From Alphaproteobacteria bacterium (lineage in GTDB: Bacteria; Pseudomonadota; Alphaproteobacteria; Sphingomonadales; Rhodothalassiaceae): DNA of 19,552 nt. The position numbers were made by a program, and so were the translations under genes. Shown here in pieces: positions 1 to 7,480 of this stretch (position 1 is its first letter; each line of letters begins with the position of its first letter). The notes below the pieces were generated by a model. The model saw only the letters and a list, made by a program, of their open reading frames with translations. It was not told the DNA's origin and ran no database searches. The DNA lies in assembly GCA_003695555.1 (NCBI GenBank), contig RFIU01000074.1, positions 1 through 19,552 on the forward strand. Reading direction: 5' to 3'.

Positions 1-722
1 ACATCAATATCAAACAGGGTGCACCCGGCGGTCCGATCGCCAAGAATCTCGGCGAGGAACGGAGCGCGGCGCTGATCGAGCGGCTCGATCTCGGCCCTGA
101 TGACGGCGTCTTCTTCGCCGCCGGCAAGCAGGCCGAAGCGGCCGAGCTTGCGGGCCGCGCACGGGTGCGGGTGGCGGAGGAACTGGAGCTCATCGACGAG
201 AACCGCTTCGCCTTCTGCTGGATTGTCGATTTCCCGATGTTCGAATGGGATGAAGAGGAGGAGCGCTGGGATTTCTCGCACAATCCCTTCTCGATGCCGC
301 AGGGGGGGCTGGAGGCCCTAGAGACGAAGGATCCGGGCGAGATTCTAGCCTGGCAGTACGACATCGTCTGCAATGGCGTCGAACTCAGCTCGGGGGCGAT
401 CCGCAATCATGATCCCGAGATCATGAAACGGGCCTTTGCGCTGGCCGGCTATCAGGAACGGGATCTGGAGGAGAAGTTCCCGGCGCTCTGGCACGCCTTT
501 CATTACGGCGCGCCGCCGCATGGCGGAATCGCGCCCGGCATCGACCGCATCGTCATGCTGATCGCTGACGTGCCGAACATCCGCGAAGTCACGCTCTTCC
601 CGATGAACCAGAAGGCGGAAGACCTGTTGATGGGCGCCCCCGCACCTGTTTCGCCGCATCAGCTGCGCGAATTGCACATCCGCGTCGTCGAGCCGCCGAA
701 AAAGACGTCGAAAGGCGACTAG
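1..722 (+). CDS. aspS: Aspartate--tRNA ligase, C-terminal part (5' end outside window)
   Basis: Class II aminoacyl-tRNA synthetase that charges tRNA-Asp with aspartate in the cytoplasm. The gene enters from the left in frame (first full codon at position 3) and stops at TAG 720-722, giving about 239 of the roughly 590 residues usual for bacterial AspRS. What is seen starts in the bacterial GAD insertion domain (INIKQGAPGGPIAKNL) and continues into the catalytic core, with FPMFEWDEEE, HNPFSMPQGG and class II motif 3, where GGIAPGIDRIVML carries the ATP-binding Arg. HNPFSMP replaces the HHPFT form of E. coli-type AspRS; from memory this is the usual form in alphaproteobacteria. Whether the enzyme is non-discriminating (also charging tRNA-Asn) cannot be told from this part. 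It converges on tyrS with a 27-bp gap and no clear terminator. Identification is very secure. Confidence 0.97.
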   Translation, partial: INIKQGAPGGPIAKNLGEERSAALIERLDLGPDDGVFFAAGKQAEAAELAGRARVRVAEELELIDENRFAFCWIVDFPMFEWDEEEERWDFSHNPFSMPQGGLEALETKDPGEILAWQYDIVCNGVELSSGAIRNHDPEIMKRAFALAGYQERDLEEKFPALWHAFHYGAPPHGGIAPGIDRIVMLIADVPNIREVTLFPMNQKAEDLLMGAPAPVSPHQLRELHIRVVEPPKKTSKGD

Positions 723-749
723 CGGGGCGCTTCAGGGATCACTCTGGGA

Positions 750-2006
750 TCACTCGGCAAGACGCAGCAGCGCATGGCGCTTTCGGCCGGCGGATAGCTT
801 CAAAGGCCCGGCCTCGAGGTCGGCAAGGCGCAGGCGCGCGCCCTCGTCCGTGATCGGCTGGTCATCGATGCGCGCACCGCCTTGGGCGATCAGGCGGCGG
901 ACTTCCTTCTTCGAGCCGGCAAGCCCGGCGCGCACGAAGAGATCGAGGACGCCAAGGCCGTCGCCGGAGATTTCCTCACGCGTCAGGACGACGCTCGGCA
1001 GTCCTTCCGCCTTGTCGCCCGCCTCGAAGGTACGACGAGCCGTCTCGGCGGCCTCGCGCGCCGCCTGCTCGCCGCGGCACAGCCGGGTGGCCTCGAAGGC
1101 GAGAACCTTCTTCGCCTCGTTGATCTCGGCACCTTCGAGCGCTTCGAGGCGGTGGATCTCGTCCATCGGCAGTTCGGTGAACAGCCGCAGGAAGCGGCCG
1201 ACATCGGCATCCTGAACATTTCGCCAATACTGGTAATAGTCATAGGCGGAAAGCTGTTCGGGTGACAACCAGATGGCCCCTTCGGCGGTCTTGCCCATCT
1301 TCCTGCCGTCGGCGGTGGTGATCAGCGGACTGGTCAGGCCGTAGAGCGTCAGGTCGAGCATGCGCCGGCCGAGGTCGATGCCGTTGACGATATTGCCCCA
1401 CTGGTCGGAGCCGCCCATCTGCAGACGACAGCCGTAGCGCCGCGCCAGCTCGACGAAGTCATAGGCCTGAAGGATCATGTAGTTGAATTCGAGGAAGGTG
1501 AGCGGCTGTTCGCGCTCGAGCCTGAGGCGCACGGAATCGAAGGTCAGCATCCGGTTGATGGTGAAATGTCGGCCGATCTCGCGCAGGAAGGGGATGTACT
1601 TCAGCTCGTCCAGCCATTCGGCATTGTCCACGAGGAGGGCATCCGTCTCCCCCTCGCCAAAGGTGAGAAACGGTTCGAAATTGGCGCGAATGCCGGCCAT
1701 GTTGCGGCGGATCGTCTCTTCGTCGATCAGTCGCCGGCTCTCGTCCTTGCCGGACGGGTCGCCGACCTTGCTGGTGCCGCCGCCGAGCAGCACGATCGGC
1801 TTGTGCCCGGTCTTCTGCATCCAGCGCAGCATCATGATCGGGACCAGCGAGCCGACGTGCAGCGATGGCGCGGTGCAGTCGAATCCGATATAGCCGGTAA
1901 CGGGTCCGGCGAGTGCCAGTTCGTCGAGCCCGGCCGGATCGGTGATCTGAAAGATGAAACCCCGTTCTTCGAGGATACGCAGGAGGTCGGACCTGTACTC
2001 GCCCAT
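750..2006 (-). CDS. tyrS: Tyrosine--tRNA ligase
   Basis: Class I aminoacyl-tRNA synthetase (TyrRS, TyrS type) that activates tyrosine with ATP and loads tRNA-Tyr. With the start at 2006 the protein has 418 residues, the family's usual length. Seen: the HIGH-type signature as HVGS at residues 50-53, LLGGGTSKVGDPSGK (about 73-87) with the family glycine-rich loop, QMGGSDQWGN (196-205) for tyrosine recognition, and the KMSKS-type loop as KMGKT (236-240). The C-terminus (about 350-418) is an S4 RNA-binding domain (FVRAGLAGSKKEVRRLI). I chose ATG 2006 because MGEYRSDLL aligns with the family N-terminus and GAGAGG lies 10 nt upstream. An in-frame ATG at 2036, with GAGGGG 9 nt upstream, would add 10 residues and is a real alternative. 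The gene is divergent from anmK. Confidence 0.96.
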   Translation of the reverse strand: MGEYRSDLLRILEERGFIFQITDPAGLDELALAGPVTGYIGFDCTAPSLHVGSLVPIMMLRWMQKTGHKPIVLLGGGTSKVGDPSGKDESRRLIDEETIRRNMAGIRANFEPFLTFGEGETDALLVDNAEWLDELKYIPFLREIGRHFTINRMLTFDSVRLRLEREQPLTFLEFNYMILQAYDFVELARRYGCRLQMGGSDQWGNIVNGIDLGRRMLDLTLYGLTSPLITTADGRKMGKTAEGAIWLSPEQLSAYDYYQYWRNVQDADVGRFLRLFTELPMDEIHRLEALEGAEINEAKKVLAFEATRLCRGEQAAREAAETARRTFEAGDKAEGLPSVVLTREEISGDGLGVLDLFVRAGLAGSKKEVRRLIAQGGARIDDQPITDEGARLRLADLEAGPLKLSAGRKRHALLRLAE

Positions 2007-2093
2007 CGACAAGATGCCTCTCGTTGAAGCTCGCATGACGGTGCGCCCCTCGCACGTCGTGCGCCGCGCGGGGTGCGCCCGGGCTCCCCTATC

Positions 2094-3284
2094 ATGAGCA
2101 TGGCGGGGCGACAAGAAAGAGCGCTGAAATCCGCCGGTCGCCCATTGCGCGCGGTCGGGCTGATGTGCGGTACCTCGCGTGACGGCGTGGACGCCGCCCT
2201 CGTCGAAACCGACGGGCACCAGCGGATCCGCTTTGGTGCGTGTCTCGTGCTGCCCTTCGATGCCGCGGCGCGCGAGCGCTGGGAAAGAGCGGTGCGGCTA
2301 GCCCGCCAAGAGGGCCGCTCGGCGCATGCCCGCCTGAAGACGGACGAGGAAGATCTGGTCGCCTGGCACGCCCGTGCGGTCAAGGAACTGCTGGCGAGGG
2401 CAGGGCTGGCGATCGGTGATATCGATATTGTCGGCTTTCACGGGCTGACCCTGCTGCATCGTCCGCGCGAAGGCTGGAGCTGGCAGTGGGGCGATCCCGC
2501 GATGCTGGCACGGTGTCTGGGTCTGCCGGTGGTCGGCGCGTTTCGCGATGACGATCTTGCTGCCGGCGGCGAGGGCGCACCGCTCGTACCCCCCTTTCAT
2601 CGCGCCCTGCTCGCCGATCGTCTTGATGAAGAGCTTCGTTCGGCCCCGGTGGCGGTACTGAATCTGGGCGGTGTCGCCAATCTTAGCTGGATCGACTTCC
2701 GTCAGCGGCCAGAAGACGGCGGGCTGATCGCCTTCGATACGGGGCCGGGAAACGGTCTGATTGACGAATGGATGATCCGTCATGCCGGCGAGCCCTGCGA
2801 CCGCGACGGCCGCATGGCGCGGCTGGGACGGGTGCGTGACGATCTGCTCGATCGTCTGCTCGACCACCCCTTTTTCGATCGCGTGCCGCCGAAATCGCTT
2901 GACCGGCACGATTTTTCCATCGAGGCGCTGGCGGGGGTCGGCGTCGAGGACGGGGCGGCGACGCTGACCGCCTTTACCGCCGCTGCGGTGGCGCGCGGTC
3001 TGGATCTGCTGCCGGCCCGCCCGCGCCGCTTGTGGGTCGCCGGCGGCGGACGGCGCAATCCGGCGCTGATGGCGGCACTCGGTAAGCGCCTGGACTGCCC
3101 GGTCGCCCCGGTCGAGGAACTGGGGCTGGATGGCGATGCGCTGGAAGCACAGGCCTTCGGATGGCTGGCGGTGCGTGCCCTCGACCGACGGCCGGTGACC
3201 TGGCCGACGACGACCGGTGCGCGCGCGCCGATGCCAGCCGGTCGTCTATTTCTACCGGGCGCGTCCGCCGTGCGGCGCGAATAG
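2094..3284 (+). CDS. anmK: Anhydro-N-acetylmuramic acid kinase
   Basis: ASKHA-fold kinase of peptidoglycan recycling. It hydrolyses the 1,6-anhydro ring of anhMurNAc and phosphorylates it to MurNAc-6-phosphate using ATP. Seen: the N-terminal phosphate-binding motif GLMCGTSRDGVD (residues 22-33 from this start; the family form is usually GLMSGTSLDGVD), NLGGVANLSWI, the second phosphate motif FDTGPGNGLIDEWM, and a C-terminal glycine-rich adenosine motif VAGGGRRNP. From ATG 2094 the product is 396 residues, slightly longer than the usual ~370, because about 18 basic residues precede the conserved core. Alternative starts are GTG 2073 and ATG 2100, and no strong ribosome binding site decides between them. 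The gene is divergent from tyrS with an 87-bp gap, a pairing common in alphaproteobacteria. Function secure, start uncertain. Confidence 0.93.
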   Translation: MSMAGRQERALKSAGRPLRAVGLMCGTSRDGVDAALVETDGHQRIRFGACLVLPFDAAARERWERAVRLARQEGRSAHARLKTDEEDLVAWHARAVKELLARAGLAIGDIDIVGFHGLTLLHRPREGWSWQWGDPAMLARCLGLPVVGAFRDDDLAAGGEGAPLVPPFHRALLADRLDEELRSAPVAVLNLGGVANLSWIDFRQRPEDGGLIAFDTGPGNGLIDEWMIRHAGEPCDRDGRMARLGRVRDDLLDRLLDHPFFDRVPPKSLDRHDFSIEALAGVGVEDGAATLTAFTAAAVARGLDLLPARPRRLWVAGGGRRNPALMAALGKRLDCPVAPVEELGLDGDALEAQAFGWLAVRALDRRPVTWPTTTGARAPMPAGRLFLPGASAVRRE

Positions 3285-3308
3285 GAGAGCAGGCATAGGG
3301 CGCCGGCT

Positions 3309-3977
3309 TCAGCCCTTGGCCGCGGTGAGCTTCGGCTGGGCGCCCAGGCGCTGGTCGAGATAGCGATCAACGATTCCTACCAGCTCGTCGATCTTGCCAT
3401 GGAAAAAGTGGTCCGCCCCCTCGACGAATTCGAGGTCAACGGTGATCCGCTTCTGCTGGCGCAGCTTCTCGACCAGTTTCTCGACCGATGAGGGAGTGAC
3501 GATCTCGTCACGGGTGCCCTGAACCATCAGCCCCGAGGAAGGGCAGGGGGCAAGGAAGCTGAAATCATACTTGTTGGCCGGTGGCGCGACGCAGACGAAG
3601 CCGTGGATCTCGGGCCGGCGCATCAGCACCTGCATGGCGATCCAGGCGCCGAAGGAAAAGCCGCCGATCCAGGCGAAGGGTGCATCCGGATAGTGCGATT
3701 GCAGCCAGTCGAGCGCGGCCGCCGCATCCGAAAGCTCGCCGACGCCGTTGTCATAGTGGCCTTCCGAACGACCGACGCCGCGGAAATTGAAGCGCAGCGT
3801 CGTAAAGCCGCGACGCGCGAATGTCTGGAACAGGTGATAGACGATCTTGTTGTTCATCGTCCCGCCGTACTGCGGATGCGGATGCAGAACGAGCGCGATC
3901 GGCGCGTTCGGTGACCGTCCCGGCTGCAGCCGGCCTTCGAGACGACCTTCGGGACCGTTGAAGATGACTTCGGGCAT
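3309..3977 (-). CDS. Alpha/beta hydrolase (COG2945-like serine hydrolase)
   Basis: Small 222-residue cytoplasmic alpha/beta-hydrolase. Seen: LHPHPQYGGTMNNKIV (about 31-46) after the first strands, the oxyanion-region motif typical of this subgroup; FNFRGVGRSEG (63-73); nucleophile elbow GFSFGAW with Ser108; probable acid Asp157 in QGTRDEIV; and catalytic His190 in GADHFFHG. The triad is therefore complete. The start at ATG 3977 is supported by AAGGAAGAAG just upstream; extending further upstream reads through low-quality sequence. The natural substrate is unknown, and similar proteins are annotated only as hydrolases or putative esterases. In several alphaproteobacteria a relative sits beside cysteine desulfurase/Fe-S genes, as here (divergent, 248-bp gap), but no functional link is shown. 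It converges on anmK with 24 bp between. Confidence 0.85.
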   Translation of the reverse strand: MPEVIFNGPEGRLEGRLQPGRSPNAPIALVLHPHPQYGGTMNNKIVYHLFQTFARRGFTTLRFNFRGVGRSEGHYDNGVGELSDAAAALDWLQSHYPDAPFAWIGGFSFGAWIAMQVLMRRPEIHGFVCVAPPANKYDFSFLAPCPSSGLMVQGTRDEIVTPSSVEKLVEKLRQQKRITVDLEFVEGADHFFHGKIDELVGIVDRYLDQRLGAQPKLTAAKG

Positions 3978-4042
3978 CGCTTCTTCTTCCTTGTCTGATG
4001 GCGCGCGATCCGGCCGGACGAAGGCGCGTACGGCCGGGCGTT

Positions 4043-4070
4043 TATATAGGGGGGCATGTGTCACAGGCAA
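4043..4070 (-). promoter_or_regulatory. Putative sigma-70-type promoter for the alpha/beta hydrolase
   Basis: On the minus strand TTGCCT (4070-4065) is followed after 16 bp by TATATA (4048-4043). This is a good match to the housekeeping consensus in an otherwise GC-rich context. Transcription would start near 4035 and leave a leader of about 58 nt before the hydrolase ATG at 3977. Only the sequence match supports it. Confidence 0.45.
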
Positions 4071-4225
4071 GACGTGCTCTCGCGCCGGCATGACGACGAG
4101 CCTGAAGGTGATCACCGGAAGCGGTCGGAATTTGACCTGACGGCTTCAATCTCCCATCTATCGGACATAAGCGCGGCACAGGCCGGCCGGCAGAGGGGGC
4201 ATCGCTGACAGGAGGCAGCTCTGCC

Positions 4226-5365
4226 ATGCACTATCTCGATCACAATGCGAGCGCACCACTGCGCCCCGAAGCCCGGCTGGCGATGGAAGAGACGGCGGCG
4301 ATTGCCGGCAATCCGTCCTCGGTCCATGCCGCGGGCCGTGCCGCACGGGCGCGGCTGGAGGATGCCCGCGAGCGTGTCGCCGGCCTGATTGGCGCTGCGC
4401 CCGAGACGATCCTCTTCACCTCCGGTGGAACGGAATCGGCAGCGCTGGCAATGGCACAGGCGGCAAACGGCTGTACTCTTGTCCTGACGAGTGCCATCGA
4501 ACACCCCTGCGTGCTCGAAAATGCGAAGCGCGGGGCAATACCGATGGCCTCGCTTCCCGTCAATGCCGATGGTCGCGCCGATCTCGATGCACTTGAAGTG
4601 ACACTGACCGATGCTCCCGGACCGGTCTTCGTCGCGCTGATGCTCGCCAATAATGAATCGGGGGTCGTCCAGCCGGTGGACGCGGCGGCGAGGCTGGTTC
4701 ATGAACATGGCGGCCGGATTTTCTGCGATGCGGTGCAGGCGGCGGGCAAGATGCCAGTCGATGTTGAAGCGCTCGGCGTCGATTATCTGTCGCTGTCCGC
4801 TCACAAGATCGGCGGGCCGGCCGGCATCGGTGCCCTCTACCTGCGGCCCGGCACTCCCTTCGTTCCGCTGTGGGGCGGCGGCGGTCAGGAGCGCCGTCTG
4901 CGAACCGGTACCGAAAACCGCATCGGCGCTGCCGGCTTCGGCGCCGCTGCGAAGGCCGCCGGCGATCGGTTGGGATCCGAACGGGCGCGTATTGCCGCCT
5001 TGCGTGAACGGCTGGAATCGCGATTGCACGCCATCGCGCCCGATCTTCATATCTTCGGCGAAGCCGTCGAACGTCTGCCCAATACCACCCTTTTCGCGGT
5101 ACCCGGCAGGCGGGCCGAGACGCTCGTGATGCAGTTCGACCTTGCCGGGGTATGCGTCAGTTCCGGTTCGGCCTGTTCATCCGGCAAGGTCGAGCCGAGC
5201 CATGTCGTTGCGGCGATGACCGACGACCCCGCCCTCGCCCGCGCGGCGATCCGGGTCAGTCTCGGCTGGAACTCGAGCGAGGCGGATGTCGATGCCTTCC
5301 TTTCCGCTGCCGAACACATCTTTGCGGGTTCCCGGGCAGGGATGGTGGCCGAAGGGCGAAGCTGA
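4226..5365 (+). CDS. Cysteine desulfurase (NifS/IscS-type), first of a tandem pair
   Basis: PLP-dependent class V aminotransferase-fold enzyme that removes sulfur from cysteine as an enzyme persulfide for Fe-S cluster or thio-modification pathways. The product is 379 residues. Seen: N-terminal YLDHNASAPL, FTSGGTESAALAM (PLP phosphate region), SAIEHPCVLE, ANNESGVVQP, FCDAVQAAGK with the PLP-binding Asp, PLP Schiff-base Lys194 in LSAHKIGGP, and catalytic Cys317 in SSGSACSSGKVEPSH. The extended Cys loop and SAHK motif place it in the IscS/NifS group, not SufS. The start has a strong AGGAGG 10 nt before ATG. The stop TGA shares a base with the next gene's ATG, so the two desulfurases are probably co-translated. 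No IscU, IscR or SufBCD gene is visible in the window, so the sulfur acceptor is unknown. Confidence 0.92.
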   Translation: MHYLDHNASAPLRPEARLAMEETAAIAGNPSSVHAAGRAARARLEDARERVAGLIGAAPETILFTSGGTESAALAMAQAANGCTLVLTSAIEHPCVLENAKRGAIPMASLPVNADGRADLDALEVTLTDAPGPVFVALMLANNESGVVQPVDAAARLVHEHGGRIFCDAVQAAGKMPVDVEALGVDYLSLSAHKIGGPAGIGALYLRPGTPFVPLWGGGGQERRLRTGTENRIGAAGFGAAAKAAGDRLGSERARIAALRERLESRLHAIAPDLHIFGEAVERLPNTTLFAVPGRRAETLVMQFDLAGVCVSSGSACSSGKVEPSHVVAAMTDDPALARAAIRVSLGWNSSEADVDAFLSAAEHIFAGSRAGMVAEGRS

Positions 5366-6612
5366 TGACAGGCGCACGATCAGGACGGAAACAAATGGGG
5401 CGGGTTCGGGCCACCGGTGGCAAAGGGACCGTTCATCCCCTCGTCTATCTCGACTATCAGGCGACGACGCCGGTGGATCCGCGCGTGGTTGACGCGATGC
5501 TGCCGTGGCTTTCGGAGCATTTCGGCAATCCTCATTCGGTAGATCACCGCTTCGGTTGGATCGCCCACGAAGCGGTGGAAGAAGCGCGTCGGCAGGTGGC
5601 CTCCCTGATTCATGCCGATCCGCGGGCGGTGATCTTCACCTCGGGCGCTACCGAGTCGAACAATCTCGCCATCAAGGGGGCGATGATGGCGATGGAAGGG
5701 GCGCGCGATCATCTGATCACGGTCGCAAGCGAGCACAAGTGCGTGCTGGAATCCGCACGATGGACGGCAGCACGTCTCGGCGCGCGCCTGACCATCCTGC
5801 CGGTGGATACCAAGGGCCTCATCGATCTCGATCAGCTCGCCGAGGCGATCACCGAACGCACCGCGCTGGTTTCGATCATGGCGGTCAACAATGAAATCGG
5901 CGTCATTCAGCCACTGGCCGAGATCGGGGAAATCTGCCGTCAGCGGGGCGTCTGGTTTCATTGCGACGCGGCACAGGGCTTCGGCAAGATACCGCTCGAT
6001 ATCGACGAGATGAAGATCGATCTGATGTCGATCTCGGGCCACAAGATCTACGGCCCCAAGGGCATCGGCGCGCTCTATGTTCGCCGGGCGCGACCAAGGG
6101 TACGGCTGGAGCCGCAGATGTCCGGCGGCGGGCAGGAGCAGGGACTGCGTTCAGGTACGCTCGCCCCGCATCAGTGCGTCGGGCTCGGACGGGCGGCAGA
6201 AATCGCTGCTGGTGAGATGGATGCGGAAGCAAAGCGTACGCAGCGCCTCTTCGATCGCTTCTGGGGCCGGCTTTCCGCCGAGGTAGAAGGGATCCGACTG
6301 AACGGCGACCGCGAGCGCCGTTGGCCCGGCAATGTCAATGTGACGATCCCCGGGGTTCCGGTGGAACATCTGATCGCGGCACTGCCGGATCTGGCCTTTT
6401 CCACCGGTTCGGCCTGTTCGTCCGGTTCCACCGGCCCTTCGCATGTGCTGCTCGCGCTGGGACTGGACGATGAGGCGGCGCACGCTTCGCTGCGAATCGG
6501 CTTCGGGCGTTTTACTGGAGAGGCCGAACTGGATTACGCCGCCGAACGGATCGTCGAGACGGTAAAGCGGCTGCGCGCCGAGCGGATCTCCGCTTCGTCA
6601 CCATCTGGCTGA
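5365..6612 (+). CDS. Cysteine desulfurase (IscS-type), second of a tandem pair
   Basis: Second PLP-dependent cysteine desulfurase, 415 residues. It is clearly homologous to, but well diverged from, its upstream neighbour. Seen: VYLDYQATTPVDPRV, GNPHSVDHRFG, FTSGATESNNLAIKG, SEHKCVLES, MAVNNEIGVIQP, HCDAAQGFGK, PLP lysine Lys227 in ISGHKIYGPKG, and the catalytic loop TGSACSSGSTGPSH with Cys351. It is closer to classical IscS (LDYQATTP, EHKCVLES) than the first copy. The ATG at 5365 overlaps the upstream stop; ATG 5395, with AGGA about 9 nt upstream, is an alternative that removes ten basic residues absent from typical family N-termini. Two copies in a row suggest partner-specific sulfur donors, or an Fe-S operon whose other genes lie elsewhere. 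The gene ends 10 bp from a convergent gene. Confidence 0.93.
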   Translation: MTGARSGRKQMGRVRATGGKGTVHPLVYLDYQATTPVDPRVVDAMLPWLSEHFGNPHSVDHRFGWIAHEAVEEARRQVASLIHADPRAVIFTSGATESNNLAIKGAMMAMEGARDHLITVASEHKCVLESARWTAARLGARLTILPVDTKGLIDLDQLAEAITERTALVSIMAVNNEIGVIQPLAEIGEICRQRGVWFHCDAAQGFGKIPLDIDEMKIDLMSISGHKIYGPKGIGALYVRRARPRVRLEPQMSGGGQEQGLRSGTLAPHQCVGLGRAAEIAAGEMDAEAKRTQRLFDRFWGRLSAEVEGIRLNGDRERRWPGNVNVTIPGVPVEHLIAALPDLAFSTGSACSSGSTGPSHVLLALGLDDEAAHASLRIGFGRFTGEAELDYAAERIVETVKRLRAERISASSPSG

Positions 6613-6622
6613 ACGAATGGAT

Positions 6623-7096
6623 TCAGGCGCAGTCCCGATGGCTGGTCGGTGGATGCAGAAGAGCGGTGAATTCGCCGAGCCTGATGTCGAGATCGAGCAG
6701 CACGACAGCAAGCTGGGCGCGGAAGGTGTCGAATTCTCGCGGGCTCGGCACCCGTGTCTCGGCCCGTAACGAAATCGACCCGTCGGCGGAGACGTCCAAG
6801 GCAAAGCCCGGCTGACCACGCAATCGCTGGAGGTGGCGAATCAGCTGCATCCTCAGCGCGGGGCCCTCGGCAGTAAAGGGCAGACGGCCGAGCCGGCCTT
6901 CGAGCACAAGCAGGGATCCCTCACGCTCGAGGGAGAGAAGCGAGCCGGCAAGCTCGCGTCCCTTCCAGCACAAAGTGAATCGACGGGGCGCCTGACGCTG
7001 CTGAAGGTCTGCGAGCCGGGCCTCGAGGCTGGCGAGAGCCTTTTCGAGATCGGGTGCGGATCTGTCGTGAGCGCTCATCATCGATTTCTGCACCAT
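6623..7096 (-). CDS. Conserved-looking hypothetical protein (about 157 aa)
   Basis: I do not recognise this protein. From ATG 7096 it is 157 residues, soluble, with no signal peptide or membrane segment. The N-terminal part (about 15-35) is a Leu/Ala/Glu-rich helix likely to form a coiled coil (LEKALASLEARLADLQQRQ). The rest alternates predicted strands and helices (RRFTLCWKGRELAG, GSLLVLEGRLGRLPF, GFALDVSADGSISLRAE) and ends in a Leu-rich amphipathic helix, a pattern loosely like small alpha/beta chaperone or YbjN-type folds, but this is only an impression. ATGs at 7081 and 7078 (MMSAHDR) are alternative starts, and no candidate has a good Shine-Dalgarno sequence. That it is coding is supported by the full-length open frame and balanced composition, not by homology. 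It converges with the second cysteine desulfurase. Confidence 0.55.
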   Translation of the reverse strand: MVQKSMMSAHDRSAPDLEKALASLEARLADLQQRQAPRRFTLCWKGRELAGSLLSLEREGSLLVLEGRLGRLPFTAEGPALRMQLIRHLQRLRGQPGFALDVSADGSISLRAETRVPSPREFDTFRAQLAVVLLDLDIRLGEFTALLHPPTSHRDCA

Positions 7097-7384
7097 GGTC
7101 GGAAGGAAATCCCTTTCCGGCTCTTTATGTTCGGTCGTGCGAAGCCCTCCCTTCGCGGGGGGGGAAATCGCCTGCCGGGCATCTTCCGGCGAGCCGCTGG
7201 ACGGTTGCCGATAATCGTATCTCTCCTTTTAAGGAACAGTAAATCGAAGAAAATTTTAACAAAATTCGAGATAAAAAACGCAGGCTGTGCAAGCAAGGGA
7301 TGCGGAAAGCGGGCGGCCGGACGCGAGGGGGAGATGTCGCTCCTGCTGGCGGTCGCATGGGCCGGTAAGACCGCGAGCTTGCGT

Positions 7385-7401
7385 GCCGGGCATTGCCCGG
7401 C
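7385..7401. other. Strong GC-rich hairpin in the psd leader
   Basis: GCCGGGC, ATT, GCCCGGC form a perfect 7-bp stem with a 3-nt loop, about 80 bp upstream of psd. No T-run follows on either strand, so it is not a classical intrinsic terminator. It may be a leader structure or a protein site. Confidence 0.4.
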
Positions 7402-7464
7402 CTAATGATGCAGGCTGAGGCGTCCGCCCCATAAGGGATGGACAGGATGGAAATCGAATCGCAA

Positions 7465-7480
7465 GAAGAACGGATTCTTC
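7465..7480 (+). promoter_or_regulatory. Small hairpin covering the psd ribosome-binding region
   Basis: GAAGAA (7465-7470), loop CGGA, and TTCTTC (7475-7480) form a perfect 6-bp inverted repeat ending directly at the psd ATG (7481). The purine-rich 5' arm is the only Shine-Dalgarno-like sequence for psd, so folding would mask it. The stem is weak (mostly A-U), so an effect on translation is speculation. Confidence 0.25.

Larger units (their letters stand above)
7097..7480. other. Intergenic region with an AT-rich patch and structured psd leader
   Basis: These 384 bp separate the hypothetical gene (-) from psd (+) and hold no convincing gene. The stretch about 7216-7282 is strikingly AT-rich for this genome (runs such as AAAATTTTAACAAAATT), as expected of a divergent promoter region, but I find no confident -35/-10 pair; TTGCCG at 7205 lacks a good partner. 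The right part contains a strong GC hairpin (7385-7401) and a second, AT-rich hairpin touching the psd start codon (7465-7480). Confidence 0.5.

Noticed and set aside
735..755. Direct repeat GGGATCACTC, two copies 11 bp apart at the aspS/tyrS junction
   Set aside because: A small local duplication overlapping the tyrS stop codon; no dyad symmetry or T-run to suggest a terminator or binding site.
4132..4160. TTGACC at 4132-4137 as a promoter for the cysteine desulfurases
   Set aside because: A good -35 match, but the hexamers at 16-18 bp spacing (around CATCTA) are poor -10 boxes; too weak to annotate.
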